From Desulfobulbus sp. (GTDB lineage: Bacteria > Desulfobacterota > Desulfobulbia > Desulfobulbales > Desulfobulbaceae): 64,000 bases of DNA. The DNA lies in contig JAQUEZ010000005.1 in assembly GCA_028684915.1 (NCBI GenBank), positions 20,526-84,525 of the forward strand. Reading direction: 5' to 3'. Under the pieces are notes generated by a model. It had not been told where the DNA came from. It did not search any database and saw nothing but the letters and a program-made list of their open reading frames with translations. Each line of letters opens with the position of its first letter. Position 1 is the first letter of the stretch. This document shows, one piece after another, positions 1-8,286 of this stretch. A program made the position numbers and the translations under genes.

Positions 1-1
1 C

Positions 2-277
2 ACAAAAACCTTTGGCAGCGAGCTCGATGGTCAACTCACCGACAAGCCCTCTCTGGTACGCCACATCCTTGCGCAGACCGGAGGCAACCCCACGCAAACC
101 ATGATTATCGGTGATCGCAAGTATGACCTGCTTGGCGGTCGGGCCAATGCCATCCACGCCGCTGCAGTTACCTATGGCTACGGCAGCGAGGAGGAGTTGC
201 GCCGGGCCGGTGCCGATATGTATTTCCACTCACCGCAACAGATCAGCACCGATTTGTTGCAGTGTTATCAGGCCTAA
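2..277 (+). CDS. HAD-family hydrolase, phosphoglycolate phosphatase-like (C-terminal part)
   Basis: The window opens inside this gene; about 91 C-terminal residues remain. The motif IIGDRKYDLLGG is the HAD motif IV (GDxxxD) that binds the catalytic magnesium. It is preceded by a lysine in KPSLVRHIL, which fits motif III, and followed by a GYGSEEEL stretch typical of the Gph/HAD-IA group. The substrate cannot be told from this part; phosphoglycolate or another small phosphomonoester is usual for the family. The gene ends about 150 nt before a same-strand PLP enzyme, with a promoter-like sequence in between, so it is probably a separate unit. Confidence 0.8.
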   Translation, partial: TKTFGSELDGQLTDKPSLVRHILAQTGGNPTQTMIIGDRKYDLLGGRANAIHAAAVTYGYGSEEELRRAGADMYFHSPQQISTDLLQCYQA

Positions 278-357
278 ACACGTAGCCACCCACCCTCTCC
301 CCCGCCATTCACCCAGGAAATACCTTTCACATTTGCACAAAATCCGTCATCCGCCTT

Positions 358-385
358 TTGCCCTGTGACCATTCATGCTTATAAT
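358..385 (+). promoter_or_regulatory. Sigma-70-type promoter of the sulfhydrylase gene
   Basis: TTGCCC at 358-363 and TATAAT at 380-385 are separated by 16 nt. They lie about 50 nt upstream of a ribosome binding site and ATG. The -10 box is a full consensus match and the -35 is four of six. No riboswitch-like structure is obvious in the leader. Confidence 0.5.
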
Positions 386-433
386 GGCACCTATCCATTT
401 TTTTTTCGGGACCGCTTCTAAGGAGGATTGCAC

Positions 434-1714
434 ATGGCCGGACAACAGCACAGTTTTGGTTTCACCACCCGTCAACTTCATGCCGGACAAACGGCTGATC
501 CCACCACCGGCAGCAGGGCTCTGCCCCTGTACCAGACCACCTCCTACCGCTTTCACAGTTGCGAGCATGCCGCCAACCTCTTTGCGCTCAAAGAATTCGG
601 TAATATCTACACCCGGATCATGAATCCGACCACAGATGTGCTTGAACAACGGGTCGCCTCCCTCGAAGGGGGACTGGCCGGGTTAGCAGCCAGCAGCGGT
701 CACGGTGCCCAGACCCTGGCCTTTTTCACCCTTTGCCAAGCCGGTGACCATATCGTCTCCAGCAACAGCCTTTATGGCGGCACCTACAACCAGTTGCGCT
801 ACACCCTGCCCCGGCTGGGAATCGAGGTCAGCTTTGCCGATCCGAGTGATCCGGATTCCTTTGCCCGTGCCATCCGTCCTAACACCAAACTGATCTACGG
901 TGAAACTCTGGGTAACCCAGGTCTGATCGTTTTTCCCTTTGAGGAGGTCCGCGCCATTGCCAATGCACACAATATCCCCCTGATGATCGACAACACCGTG
1001 GCCACGCCCTTTCTCTGCCGGCCCCTCGAATGGGGGGCCAACATCGTCAGCCATAGCACCACCAAATTCCTCAACGGTCACGGAACCTGCCTCGGCGGCA
1101 TCCTCATCGATGGCGGAAACTTTAATTGGACCTCGGGCCGATTTGCCAACTTCACCGATCCCGACCCCTCCTACCACGGTCTGGTCTATGCCAGCCTCGG
1201 CGAACCGGCCTTCATCCTCAAGGCCCGGGTGCAGATGCTTCGCGACTTGGGCGTCTCGGCCTCGCCCTTCAACAGCTGGCTTACCGTGCAGGGCATTGAG
1301 ACCCTCAGCCTACGCATGCAGCGCCATGTGACCAACGCTACGGCTGTGGCCGAATTTCTCCTGGGACATAAGCAGGTCGACTGGGTGAGTTATCCCGGCC
1401 TGAGCAATCATCCAAGCCACGAACGAGCCTTGAAATATCTGCCTCATGGTGCAGGCGCTATTCTCACCTTCGGTATCAAGGGCGGACGGGAGGCGGGGCA
1501 GCATTTCATTGACCAGCTACAGCTCTTCAGCCATGTGGCCAACATCGGTGATGCCAAGAGTCTGGCCATTCATCCGGCCAGCACGACCCACAGCCAGTTA
1601 AGCGAGGAAGAGATGCGTGGTGCCGGGGTAACGCCGGATATGGTGCGGTTGAGTATCGGTCTGGAAGATGCGGAGGATCTGTTCTGGGATCTGGATCAGG
1701 CCCTAACAGCCTGA
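434..1714 (+). CDS. O-acetylhomoserine aminocarboxypropyltransferase/sulfhydrylase-like PLP enzyme
   Basis: A 426-residue cytosolic enzyme of the Cys/Met-metabolism PLP family. It probably makes homocysteine from O-acetylhomoserine and sulfide (MetY type), giving methionine synthesis direct access to sulfide. The N-terminal TRQLHAGQ, the YTRIMNPTTDVLE substrate segment, and STTKFLNGHG with the Schiff-base lysine at about residue 211 are all in place. Length equals the MetY norm of about 430, longer than MetB/MetC at about 380-400. The ATG at 434 was chosen because AGGAGG sits 7 nt upstream; an in-frame TTG two codons earlier overlaps that site. Cystathionine gamma-synthase or methionine gamma-lyase activity cannot be excluded from sequence alone. 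The gene is convergent with the VKOR gene, with only 21 nt between stops. Confidence 0.88.
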   Translation: MAGQQHSFGFTTRQLHAGQTADPTTGSRALPLYQTTSYRFHSCEHAANLFALKEFGNIYTRIMNPTTDVLEQRVASLEGGLAGLAASSGHGAQTLAFFTLCQAGDHIVSSNSLYGGTYNQLRYTLPRLGIEVSFADPSDPDSFARAIRPNTKLIYGETLGNPGLIVFPFEEVRAIANAHNIPLMIDNTVATPFLCRPLEWGANIVSHSTTKFLNGHGTCLGGILIDGGNFNWTSGRFANFTDPDPSYHGLVYASLGEPAFILKARVQMLRDLGVSASPFNSWLTVQGIETLSLRMQRHVTNATAVAEFLLGHKQVDWVSYPGLSNHPSHERALKYLPHGAGAILTFGIKGGREAGQHFIDQLQLFSHVANIGDAKSLAIHPASTTHSQLSEEEMRGAGVTPDMVRLSIGLEDAEDLFWDLDQALTA

Positions 1715-1735
1715 TCCAGAGAAAACACAGAAAAT

Positions 1736-2665
1736 TTATTGCAGGGTTGACTGGCCGGAAGAGGTGTCAATGCAATCGGAGGAAACCTGGCAGCTGTCGC
1801 TGCTGCCGGGGATGTTCAGCGGATCGGACTGCCCACGAACGTCCACTGGCGGCGTAGTGAGATAGCTGAGAATCGCCGCCTCGCCCTGACGAATCATGAG
1901 TCCTTCCGGGGTCTTGGTCATCAACACCGGAATTTCGTTAATCCCGAGCGAACTAAGCAGGGCCTTATTAAGGGCAATTGAATGGGCTGGACGATAGCTC
2001 ACCTGGGGCACGTCAATGGCGTCCACCTTATCAATCGGGTTAAAGGAAACCGTGGCTTTGGTATTGGTTTTCAGGGCCGCGATCACCTTTTCACAGTGGA
2101 GGCAGGTCGAGGAAAAGAACAGATAATGTTCCGGTGACTTGAGCACGCCCAACCTTTGCGCAAAAACCCCGGCGGTAAAAGCCTGCCTTCCCGGGAGACT
2201 CTTGCTGACATCCAGACTAGCAAAAGAGAGCGTGGCGGCGGCGCAGATAAGAACGCCAGCCACCATCTGGCGGACGCCCAACAACAGATTCAACAACACC
2301 ACGAAAAGAAAAATCCCGATGCAGTAGCTGCAGAAGGTCTGGGCCACCAGATACTGAAAACTCACCAGTACACCCTCTGCCGCCAATCCGGCAAGGAGGA
2401 TGTTTTTGATCAAGCTGGGTACACGCCGCTGCTCGCCCCGAGCTGCATGCAGCCCCCAATAAACCATCTGAAAAAAGAGCAACCCCACCACATTGATGAC
2501 CAGGGGGGAAACCCGGGTCAACTTTTCCACCACCTTGCACCCGTCATTCAAGCAGAGAGGTGCACCTTGATAAAAAGTATAACCGATCTGCCCTGCAATC
2601 AGCAGGCTGGCCACCAAGGCCAAGAACTGCCCCAACTGCAGGATTGTATTTTTTCGTTTTAACAT
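1736..2665 (-). CDS. Vitamin K epoxide reductase-family membrane protein with thioredoxin-like domain
   Basis: 309 residues. The first ~150 form a four- to five-helix VKOR-like membrane domain; the rest is a thioredoxin-like domain that would face the periplasm. Three cysteine pairs are seen: C38/C43 (LCLNDGC, shuttle pair), C112/C115 (CSYC, active pair next to quinone) and C188/C191 (CLHC, thioredoxin-like pair). Known relatives couple disulfide formation in exported proteins to quinone reduction and replace DsbA/DsbB. The C-terminal tail is Ser/Asp-rich with two further cysteines. It follows lipA by 130 nt on the same strand, so co-transcription with the gcv-lip operon is possible but not shown. 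Confidence 0.85.
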   Translation of the reverse strand: MLKRKNTILQLGQFLALVASLLIAGQIGYTFYQGAPLCLNDGCKVVEKLTRVSPLVINVVGLLFFQMVYWGLHAARGEQRRVPSLIKNILLAGLAAEGVLVSFQYLVAQTFCSYCIGIFLFVVLLNLLLGVRQMVAGVLICAAATLSFASLDVSKSLPGRQAFTAGVFAQRLGVLKSPEHYLFFSSTCLHCEKVIAALKTNTKATVSFNPIDKVDAIDVPQVSYRPAHSIALNKALLSSLGINEIPVLMTKTPEGLMIRQGEAAILSYLTTPPVDVRGQSDPLNIPGSSDSCQVSSDCIDTSSGQSTLQ

Positions 2666-2794
2666 GGGATCCCGGTCGTTGACTCATCTGAAGGCTTGGC
2701 CCCAGAGCCACGATACACGTGTCTGGGCCACGCATGAAAGCGTCTATAATGAACCATTCTCCAACCGGTGTCAACTCTGGCAACAAAAGGAACG

Positions 2795-3676
2795 CTACAG
2801 CAACGAATTGGTCGCCTCTTTCGCCCGTCTCAACAGGGACTCGGCCTGGTAGGAACTACGGACAAAGGGGGCAGAGGCCACCGCACCGAACCCTAAGGCC
2901 AACGCCTCCTGTTCAAGCTCGGCAAATTCCTCGGGCGGCAGATATCGCACCACCGGGAGATGGTTCTGAGAAGGCTGCAGATACTGCCCGATGGTGAGGA
3001 TATCGCATTCAACCCGTCGCAGATCCGCCATCAATTGCTGCAGTTCTTCCCTGCGCTCTCCCAGTCCCACCATAATGCCACACTTGGTCACCATCTCCGG
3101 GACAATCCGCTTACTCTGCCGCAGCACTTCTAGGCTCTGTGCATATCCTGCCTGGGGCCGCACTGTGGCATAGAGGGAAGCCACGGTTTCCAAGTTGTGA
3201 TTGAGCACCTCGGGACGCGCTGCCAGCACGGTGGTCAACGCTTCGGTGTTTCCCTGGAAATCAGGGATCAGCACCTCGACCAGCGTCTGCGGATTCCATT
3301 CGCGGAGAGCGGCAATGGTCGCGGCAAAATGAGCGGCTCCACCGTCGCCAAGATCGTCCCGGGTAACCGAGGTAATCACGCAATAGCTAAGCTCCATGGT
3401 CCGCACCGCCTCGGCCACCCGGCGGGGTTCATCGGGATCGGGCTGGCCTTGCGGACCGTGTCCCACTGCGCAGAAACGGCAGTTACGGCTGCAACGATCC
3501 CCAAGAATCATAAAGGTGGCTGCCCCCTTGCCGAAACATTCAAACTGGTTGGGGCACATCGCTTCCTGGCAGACAGTACTCAGACATTGATCCTTGATCA
3601 GGTGCCGGATACGTTCATACTGTGGTCCGGAGGGCAATTTTCGCTTCAGCCAACGGGGCTTGGGTTGATGGGTCAT
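2795..3676 (-). CDS. lipA: Lipoyl synthase
   Basis: 293-residue radical-SAM enzyme that inserts two sulfur atoms into protein-bound octanoate, the last step of lipoate assembly on GcvH and 2-oxoacid dehydrogenases. The auxiliary cluster motif C36-x4-C41-x5-C47 (VCQEAMCPNQFEC) and the SAM-cluster motif C62xxxC66xxC69 (CSRNCRFC) are both intact, and the family C-terminal segment APFVRSSYQAE is present. The start overlaps the lipB stop by 4 nt, so translation is coupled. It is the distal cofactor gene of a glycine cleavage operon, which points to GcvH as the main client. Confidence 0.96.
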   Translation of the reverse strand: MTHQPKPRWLKRKLPSGPQYERIRHLIKDQCLSTVCQEAMCPNQFECFGKGAATFMILGDRCSRNCRFCAVGHGPQGQPDPDEPRRVAEAVRTMELSYCVITSVTRDDLGDGGAAHFAATIAALREWNPQTLVEVLIPDFQGNTEALTTVLAARPEVLNHNLETVASLYATVRPQAGYAQSLEVLRQSKRIVPEMVTKCGIMVGLGERREELQQLMADLRRVECDILTIGQYLQPSQNHLPVVRYLPPEEFAELEQEALALGFGAVASAPFVRSSYQAESLLRRAKEATNSLL

Positions 3677-4374
3677 GCAGCAGGCGATCCTTGGAGAATG
3701 GAGGAGAGGTACGCGTTATCCAGGGTTTGCAGAGTGCACTCAAAAAGCGCTTCCAGATGATACCGAAGTCGGTTTTTAACAGCGACCATAGAACAGCCGG
3801 ATCCCCCCTCGCGTAAAAGCGAAGTCATCCCCACCCCGGTGAGACCACAGGGATTGATCCAGGAGAAAGGGCCTAAATCGGGCGCCACATTAAGGGCCAG
3901 ACCATGGAAGGCCACACCATGACGAATGGCTATGCCGATACTGCCCAGCTTGTTGTTCTCTACCCAGACCCCGTGATTTCGGGGGTCACGGTTGGCGACA
4001 ACGCCGCAGTCAGCCGCCAGCCGGAGCATCAGCTCCTCGAGCAGGCAGACATAATCACCCACCCGCAGATGGCGTTTTTTCAGGCTGATAATCGGATAGA
4101 GCACCAACTGTCCCGGACCGTGGTAGGTGATCTCGCCGCCGCGCTCTATCGACACGAGATCGATGCCGCGCTCGGCAAGAAAGGACTCGCGCACCCCGAG
4201 ATGACCACGGCTGGCGTGACGTCCCAGGGTGAACACCGACGGATGCTCGACGCAGAGAAACAGGTCCTGGTCGACTGTTCCCCGATGTCGGGCCGCTGCC
4301 AGTTGAACCTGGAGCGCATGCACCTCTGCGTAACGCTGCAACCCCAGGTCAACGAATCCGGCGGGGTGGGACAT
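3673..4374 (-). CDS. lipB: Octanoyl-[acyl-carrier-protein]:protein N-octanoyltransferase
   Basis: 233 residues. Transfers octanoate from acyl-ACP to the lipoyl-domain lysine, supplying the substrate of LipA. The family signatures GEITYHGPGQLVLYPI (residues 80-95), K142 in NKLGSIGIAI and the acyl-thioester cysteine C176 in WINPCGLTGVGMTSL are seen, so the catalytic Cys/Lys pair is complete. Length is normal. It lies 5 nt after gcvPB and overlaps lipA by 4 nt, placing it firmly in the operon. Confidence 0.95.
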   Translation of the reverse strand: MSHPAGFVDLGLQRYAEVHALQVQLAAARHRGTVDQDLFLCVEHPSVFTLGRHASRGHLGVRESFLAERGIDLVSIERGGEITYHGPGQLVLYPIISLKKRHLRVGDYVCLLEELMLRLAADCGVVANRDPRNHGVWVENNKLGSIGIAIRHGVAFHGLALNVAPDLGPFSWINPCGLTGVGMTSLLREGGSGCSMVAVKNRLRYHLEALFECTLQTLDNAYLSSILQGSPAA

Positions 4375-4379
4375 CGTCC

Positions 4380-5873
4380 TTAGTTCTCAGCCAGGGGCAG
4401 GCCGATCAGGCAGGGACAACGCGCCGCCTGGACCTCATCAAGCCGCCGCACCTTGGTTATCTGCGGGGCCTGACGCAACAGTTCGGGCTGTTCCTTGGCC
4501 TCCTCGACGATAGCCTTGAGCGCAGCAATGAACTGATCGATATCCTCTTTGCACTCGGTCTCGGTGGGCTCGATCATCATCGCCCCATGGACCACCAGGG
4601 GAAAATAGATGGTCGGCGGATGATAGCCGTAGTCGATCAACCGTTTGGCCATATCCAAGGTGCTGATCTTATCCGCCTGCTGATTGAGATCGGAAAAAAC
4701 GCACTCGTGCATGCAGGGCCGGTCATAGGGCAAATGGAGCACATCTTTGAGCTGCTCTTTGATGTAGTTGGCATTGAGAACCGCCAACCGACTGGCTTGT
4801 TTCAATCCGGCCTCGCCCATGGTGAGGATATAACTGTAGGCGCGAACCAGCACCCCGAAGTTGCCGTGAAAGGCATGGACCCGACCCACAGAAAGGGGCA
4901 GACTTTCATCCAAACGGTATGTATCGTCCTCGCAGACCACCCGTGGCACAGGCAAGAAGGGTTCAAGTTCACGGGTAACACACACGGGTCCGGCACCGGG
5001 GCCACCGCCACCGTGCGGGGTGGAAAAGGTCTTGTGCAGGTTAAGGTGGAGCACGTCGACGCCGCAGGCTTTGGCATCAATCACCCCTAGGACCGCGTTC
5101 ATGTTGGCGCCGTCTCCATAGACCAGGCCGCCCTTGGCGTGGACGATGGCAGCGATCTCGCGGATCCGCTCCTCAAAGAGCCCCAGGGTATTGGGATTGG
5201 TGAGCATGATCCCGGCGGTGTCCTCGTCCATCAAGGAGGCGACCAGGGCCGGATCAAGCATGCCCTGTGCATCGGACTTGACCGGGATGGCCTTGTAACC
5301 ACAGAGAGCGGCGGAGGCCGGGTTGGTCCCATGGGCCGTATCCGGAATCAGGATCTTGTGCCGCTGTCCACCACGGCTGCGGTGATAGGCATGAAAAATC
5401 AGCATGCCGGTCAGCTCGCCATGGGCGCCGGCTGCCGGCTGCAAGGAGACCGCGTCCAGACCGGTGATCGCTGCCAGATGCTGCTGCAGTTCGTAAAGCA
5501 GTTGCAAGGTTCCCTGGCAGAGTGCATCCTCCAGCATGGGATGGGCAGAGGCAATGGCCGGGGTTGCAGCCTGGCGCTCGTTGGTTTTGGGATTGTACTT
5601 CATGGTGCAGGAGCCAAGCGGATACATGCCGCTATCGACCCCGAAGTTCCACTGGGAAAGCCGGGTGTAGTGCCGCACCACATCAACCTCGCTCAAATCG
5701 GGAAAATCTACTCCCGCGCCCATAAGCGTTTCATCCAAAGAGGCCAGAGGGACATCACTCTCCGGAATCGACATCCCGATCCGCCCCTTTTTCCCCTTCT
5801 CCCACAACAACGGCTCGTTCAGGATCAGGCCACCGGTTCCCAGGGCTGCGCCCTTGGTCAGTTGTTCACTCAT
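4380..5873 (-). CDS. gcvPB: Glycine dehydrogenase (decarboxylating) subunit 2
   Basis: 497-residue C-terminal half of the split P-protein. Together with GcvPA it decarboxylates glycine on PLP and passes the aminomethyl group to lipoyl-GcvH. The PLP lysine is K281 in LNLHKTFSTPHGGGGPG; the glycine-rich loop behind it and the YPLGSCTMKYNPK segment near residue 85 are characteristic. The ATG overlaps the gcvPA stop by 4 nt, fitting a 1:1 heterodimer made by coupled translation. The split form is common in Desulfobacterota, Firmicutes and archaea, whereas enteric bacteria have one long chain. Confidence 0.96.
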   Translation of the reverse strand: MSEQLTKGAALGTGGLILNEPLLWEKGKKGRIGMSIPESDVPLASLDETLMGAGVDFPDLSEVDVVRHYTRLSQWNFGVDSGMYPLGSCTMKYNPKTNERQAATPAIASAHPMLEDALCQGTLQLLYELQQHLAAITGLDAVSLQPAAGAHGELTGMLIFHAYHRSRGGQRHKILIPDTAHGTNPASAALCGYKAIPVKSDAQGMLDPALVASLMDEDTAGIMLTNPNTLGLFEERIREIAAIVHAKGGLVYGDGANMNAVLGVIDAKACGVDVLHLNLHKTFSTPHGGGGPGAGPVCVTRELEPFLPVPRVVCEDDTYRLDESLPLSVGRVHAFHGNFGVLVRAYSYILTMGEAGLKQASRLAVLNANYIKEQLKDVLHLPYDRPCMHECVFSDLNQQADKISTLDMAKRLIDYGYHPPTIYFPLVVHGAMMIEPTETECKEDIDQFIAALKAIVEEAKEQPELLRQAPQITKVRRLDEVQAARCPCLIGLPLAEN

Positions 5874-7204
5874 GCTCCCACCTCCGCCACAATGGCGTCC
5901 ATGGTTTCTTTATCGATCGTTTCGGTGACGCAGAACAGATAGGCTCCGCTCAACTGCGGATAGAGGCCGCCCAATTCCAGGCCGGCAACAATGCCTTGAG
6001 CGAGTAACCGCTGACGGGCAGCTGCAAAATCGCCCGAAAAGCGGAGCACAAACTCGTTGAAGCTCGGTCCTGAAAAGACCAGACCGGCCCCGGTTTGGAT
6101 GAGGCTCTTTTTGAAATACTCGCTCTTATCAAAGTTGACCCGGGCCAGCTGCCCTATCCCGGTACCACCAAGGGACGCCATGTACATAGCGGCGGTCAGA
6201 GCACAGATCCCCTGATTGGAGCAAATGTTCGAGGTGGCCTTTTCGCGGCGGATATGCTGCTCGCGGGTGGCAAGTGTCAACACGTATCCCCGCCGCCCGT
6301 CAAGATCCTTGGTTTCGCCGACCAACCGTCCGGGCAGGTTGCGGGTATAGGGTTCCTTGCAGCCGAACATCCCCAGGCCAGGCCCACCAAAGGAGGGCGC
6401 GATGCCGAAACTCTGTCCCTCGCCACAGACGATATCCGCTCCACAAAGACCGGGACTTTTCACCAACCCATAGGCCAAGGGTTCGGAAAAACAGGCCACA
6501 AACAGGGCTCCACAGGCATGGATAGTGGTCCCGGCCTGCTGCAGATCCTCAATCACCCCAAAAAAGTTGGGCGACTGCAGGGCCACTGCGGCAAAGTCGC
6601 TTTCCTCTCCCAGGCCACGCAGATCGGTGCGCCCGTCCTCAAGGAAGTCGAGTTCGACAATCTCAAACCCGGCTGGCTGCAGATAGGCCCGAACCACGGC
6701 CCGGTAATGGGGATGAATCGCCTTGGACACGGCCACCCGTTTCTTCTTCTTGGCGATGCGCAGCCCCATCAAAAGGGCCTCGGCCAGGGCAGAGGCGCCA
6801 TCGTACATCGAGGCGTTGACCACATCCACCCCAAGCAAACGGGCGGTCAGAGTCTGATACTCAAAAATACCCTGCAGGGTGCCCTGGGCCATCTCCGGCT
6901 GATAGGGGGTGTAGGCGGTAAGAAACTCGGAACGGCTGGCCAGGGCGCGTACGGTCTCGGGGATATAATGGCGATAGCTGCCAGCCCCGATCAGTACCTT
7001 GTCACCCTCATCAACCCGCATGGTAGCGGCCAGGGCGCGCATATGGTCGTTGAGCTGCCACTCACTCTTGGGCTGGGGCAGGTTCCAGGACGCAGTCATC
7101 CGGCATTCCGCGGGCACCGAATCAAACAGCCCGTCCAGGCTCTCTGTTCCGACGACCGCAAGCATGTCGTTGATTTCTTCGGGGGTATGAGGCAGGTAGC
7201 GCAT
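5870..7204 (-). CDS. gcvPA: Glycine dehydrogenase (decarboxylating) subunit 1
   Basis: 444-residue N-terminal half of the split P-protein, partner of the next gene. It starts MRYLPHTPEEINDMLAVVG, the usual GcvPA opening, and holds the conserved AYTPYQPEMAQGTLQ and NASMYDGASALAEA segments. This half lacks the PLP lysine, as expected, and completes the substrate tunnel of the complex. It sits 3 nt downstream of gcvH. No break or unusual substitution was noticed. Confidence 0.96.
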   Translation of the reverse strand: MRYLPHTPEEINDMLAVVGTESLDGLFDSVPAECRMTASWNLPQPKSEWQLNDHMRALAATMRVDEGDKVLIGAGSYRHYIPETVRALASRSEFLTAYTPYQPEMAQGTLQGIFEYQTLTARLLGVDVVNASMYDGASALAEALLMGLRIAKKKKRVAVSKAIHPHYRAVVRAYLQPAGFEIVELDFLEDGRTDLRGLGEESDFAAVALQSPNFFGVIEDLQQAGTTIHACGALFVACFSEPLAYGLVKSPGLCGADIVCGEGQSFGIAPSFGGPGLGMFGCKEPYTRNLPGRLVGETKDLDGRRGYVLTLATREQHIRREKATSNICSNQGICALTAAMYMASLGGTGIGQLARVNFDKSEYFKKSLIQTGAGLVFSGPSFNEFVLRFSGDFAAARQRLLAQGIVAGLELGGLYPQLSGAYLFCVTETIDKETMDAIVAEVGA

Positions 7205-7207
7205 AGG

Positions 7208-7603
7208 TTATCCTTGAAGCATCTCGAGGTAGGCAGCAGCCTTATGCAACTGCGCAAACTCACTCGGATCGCTGGGTTTGATTTCAATGATCCAGGCCTC
7301 GTAAGGATCCTGGTTGATCAGCTCCGGGCTATCGGTGAGCGCGGAGTTAATCGCGACCACCTCGCCGGACATGGGCATGTACAACTCGGAGACCGCCTTG
7401 ACCGATTCCAGGGTGCCGAATTCATCGCCCTTGGCAAAGCTGTCGCCAACGGGTGGCAATTCAACAAAAACAATATCGCCCAACTGATCCTGGGCATAAT
7501 CGCTGACACCGATGCGTACCGTCTCCCCGGTGATCCGGGCCCACTCGTGATCATCGGTGTAGCCGAGATCCGAAGGTAATTGCAATTCGTCGAGTTCTTT
7601 CAT
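7208..7603 (-). CDS. gcvH: Glycine cleavage system H protein
   Basis: 131 residues, the normal size. This is the mobile carrier of the glycine cleavage complex. Its lipoyl arm on K69, inside GTLESVKAVSELYMP, moves between the P, T and L proteins. Conserved DHEWARI and GDIVFVELPPVG surround the hybrid beta-barrel. A clear ribosome site (GGAGA) precedes the ATG. No L-protein (dihydrolipoamide dehydrogenase) gene lies in the window, so the operon must share one from elsewhere. Confidence 0.96.
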   Translation of the reverse strand: MKELDELQLPSDLGYTDDHEWARITGETVRIGVSDYAQDQLGDIVFVELPPVGDSFAKGDEFGTLESVKAVSELYMPMSGEVVAINSALTDSPELINQDPYEAWIIEIKPSDPSEFAQLHKAAAYLEMLQG

Positions 7604-7681
7604 TTCTTTCTCTCCTGTCTTATGGAATGGGGAATTTTGATTCTGTCTGCAGGGCCGAATCGGTGACGATCCCTGCTCGCC

Positions 7682-8254
7682 CTAAGCTTTCGATTTATCC
7701 AGCGAGAGCACGCGCACCCCGGAACCCAACCGGGAGCCGACATATCTCCGGATAAAAGTGAGATAGGCGTTGCCGCCGTTCGTCCGCCTCAGGATCGATC
7801 GGTAGATTGCGGCCAGGACCTTTACCAGATCGTCCTCGGCGACATCTTTCAAATCGAGGGCAATGACTTGCCGCATCTCGGCAAACATCGTCGCGAGCGC
7901 ATCATCCTCGACGGAGGGACTGCAATCTTTGAAATGATGCACATCGAGCAGCAACTCGATCAATCGCATGGCAGTGTTGTCGGTGTATGCACCTTTGCCC
8001 TGCACATCGAATGTACAGAGGGCGGATTCAATCACTCTGGAAATTTCCTCAAGCACGATGGAATGGGAGAGTTCCGAGGTTTCAAAATAGGGTACGCTGC
8101 GATAATTTTTTTTTGCCGGCCCACTACTTAAGAACGAACAGGTGGCACAGATCTCGGAGCTGCGCGTTTCGCCGCAGCACTGGCTGCACACCATTCCACC
8201 CTTCAAACATTTTCTTTTTCCTTTACGAGCCGAACAGATCGAACAGGTAGCCAC
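7682..8254 (-). CDS. Conserved zinc-ribbon protein of unknown function in the gcv operon
   Basis: 190 residues starting at GTG, with AAGGAG about 5 nt upstream. The first 40 residues are cysteine-rich: CSICSARKGKRKC, then CSQCC and CATCSF. This makes one or two small zinc or metal ribbons. The remaining ~150 residues look helical and acidic, with no motif I recognise and no signal peptide or membrane segment, so it should be cytosolic. It is inserted between gcvT and gcvH, with 32 nt to gcvT and 78 nt to gcvH, in an otherwise complete glycine cleavage operon. A role tied to that system (assembly, regulation, folate or metal handling) is an inference from position only. Confidence 0.75.
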   Translation of the reverse strand: MATCSICSARKGKRKCLKGGMVCSQCCGETRSSEICATCSFLSSGPAKKNYRSVPYFETSELSHSIVLEEISRVIESALCTFDVQGKGAYTDNTAMRLIELLLDVHHFKDCSPSVEDDALATMFAEMRQVIALDLKDVAEDDLVKVLAAIYRSILRRTNGGNAYLTFIRRYVGSRLGSGVRVLSLDKSKA

Positions 8255-8286
8255 GGTCTCTCCTTGATACCAAATGGGTGAAAGGT

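Noticed and set aside
2156..2662. Long open frame opposite the VKOR gene
   Set aside because: It is the antisense shadow of a well supported membrane protein, with Gln/His-rich nonsense composition.
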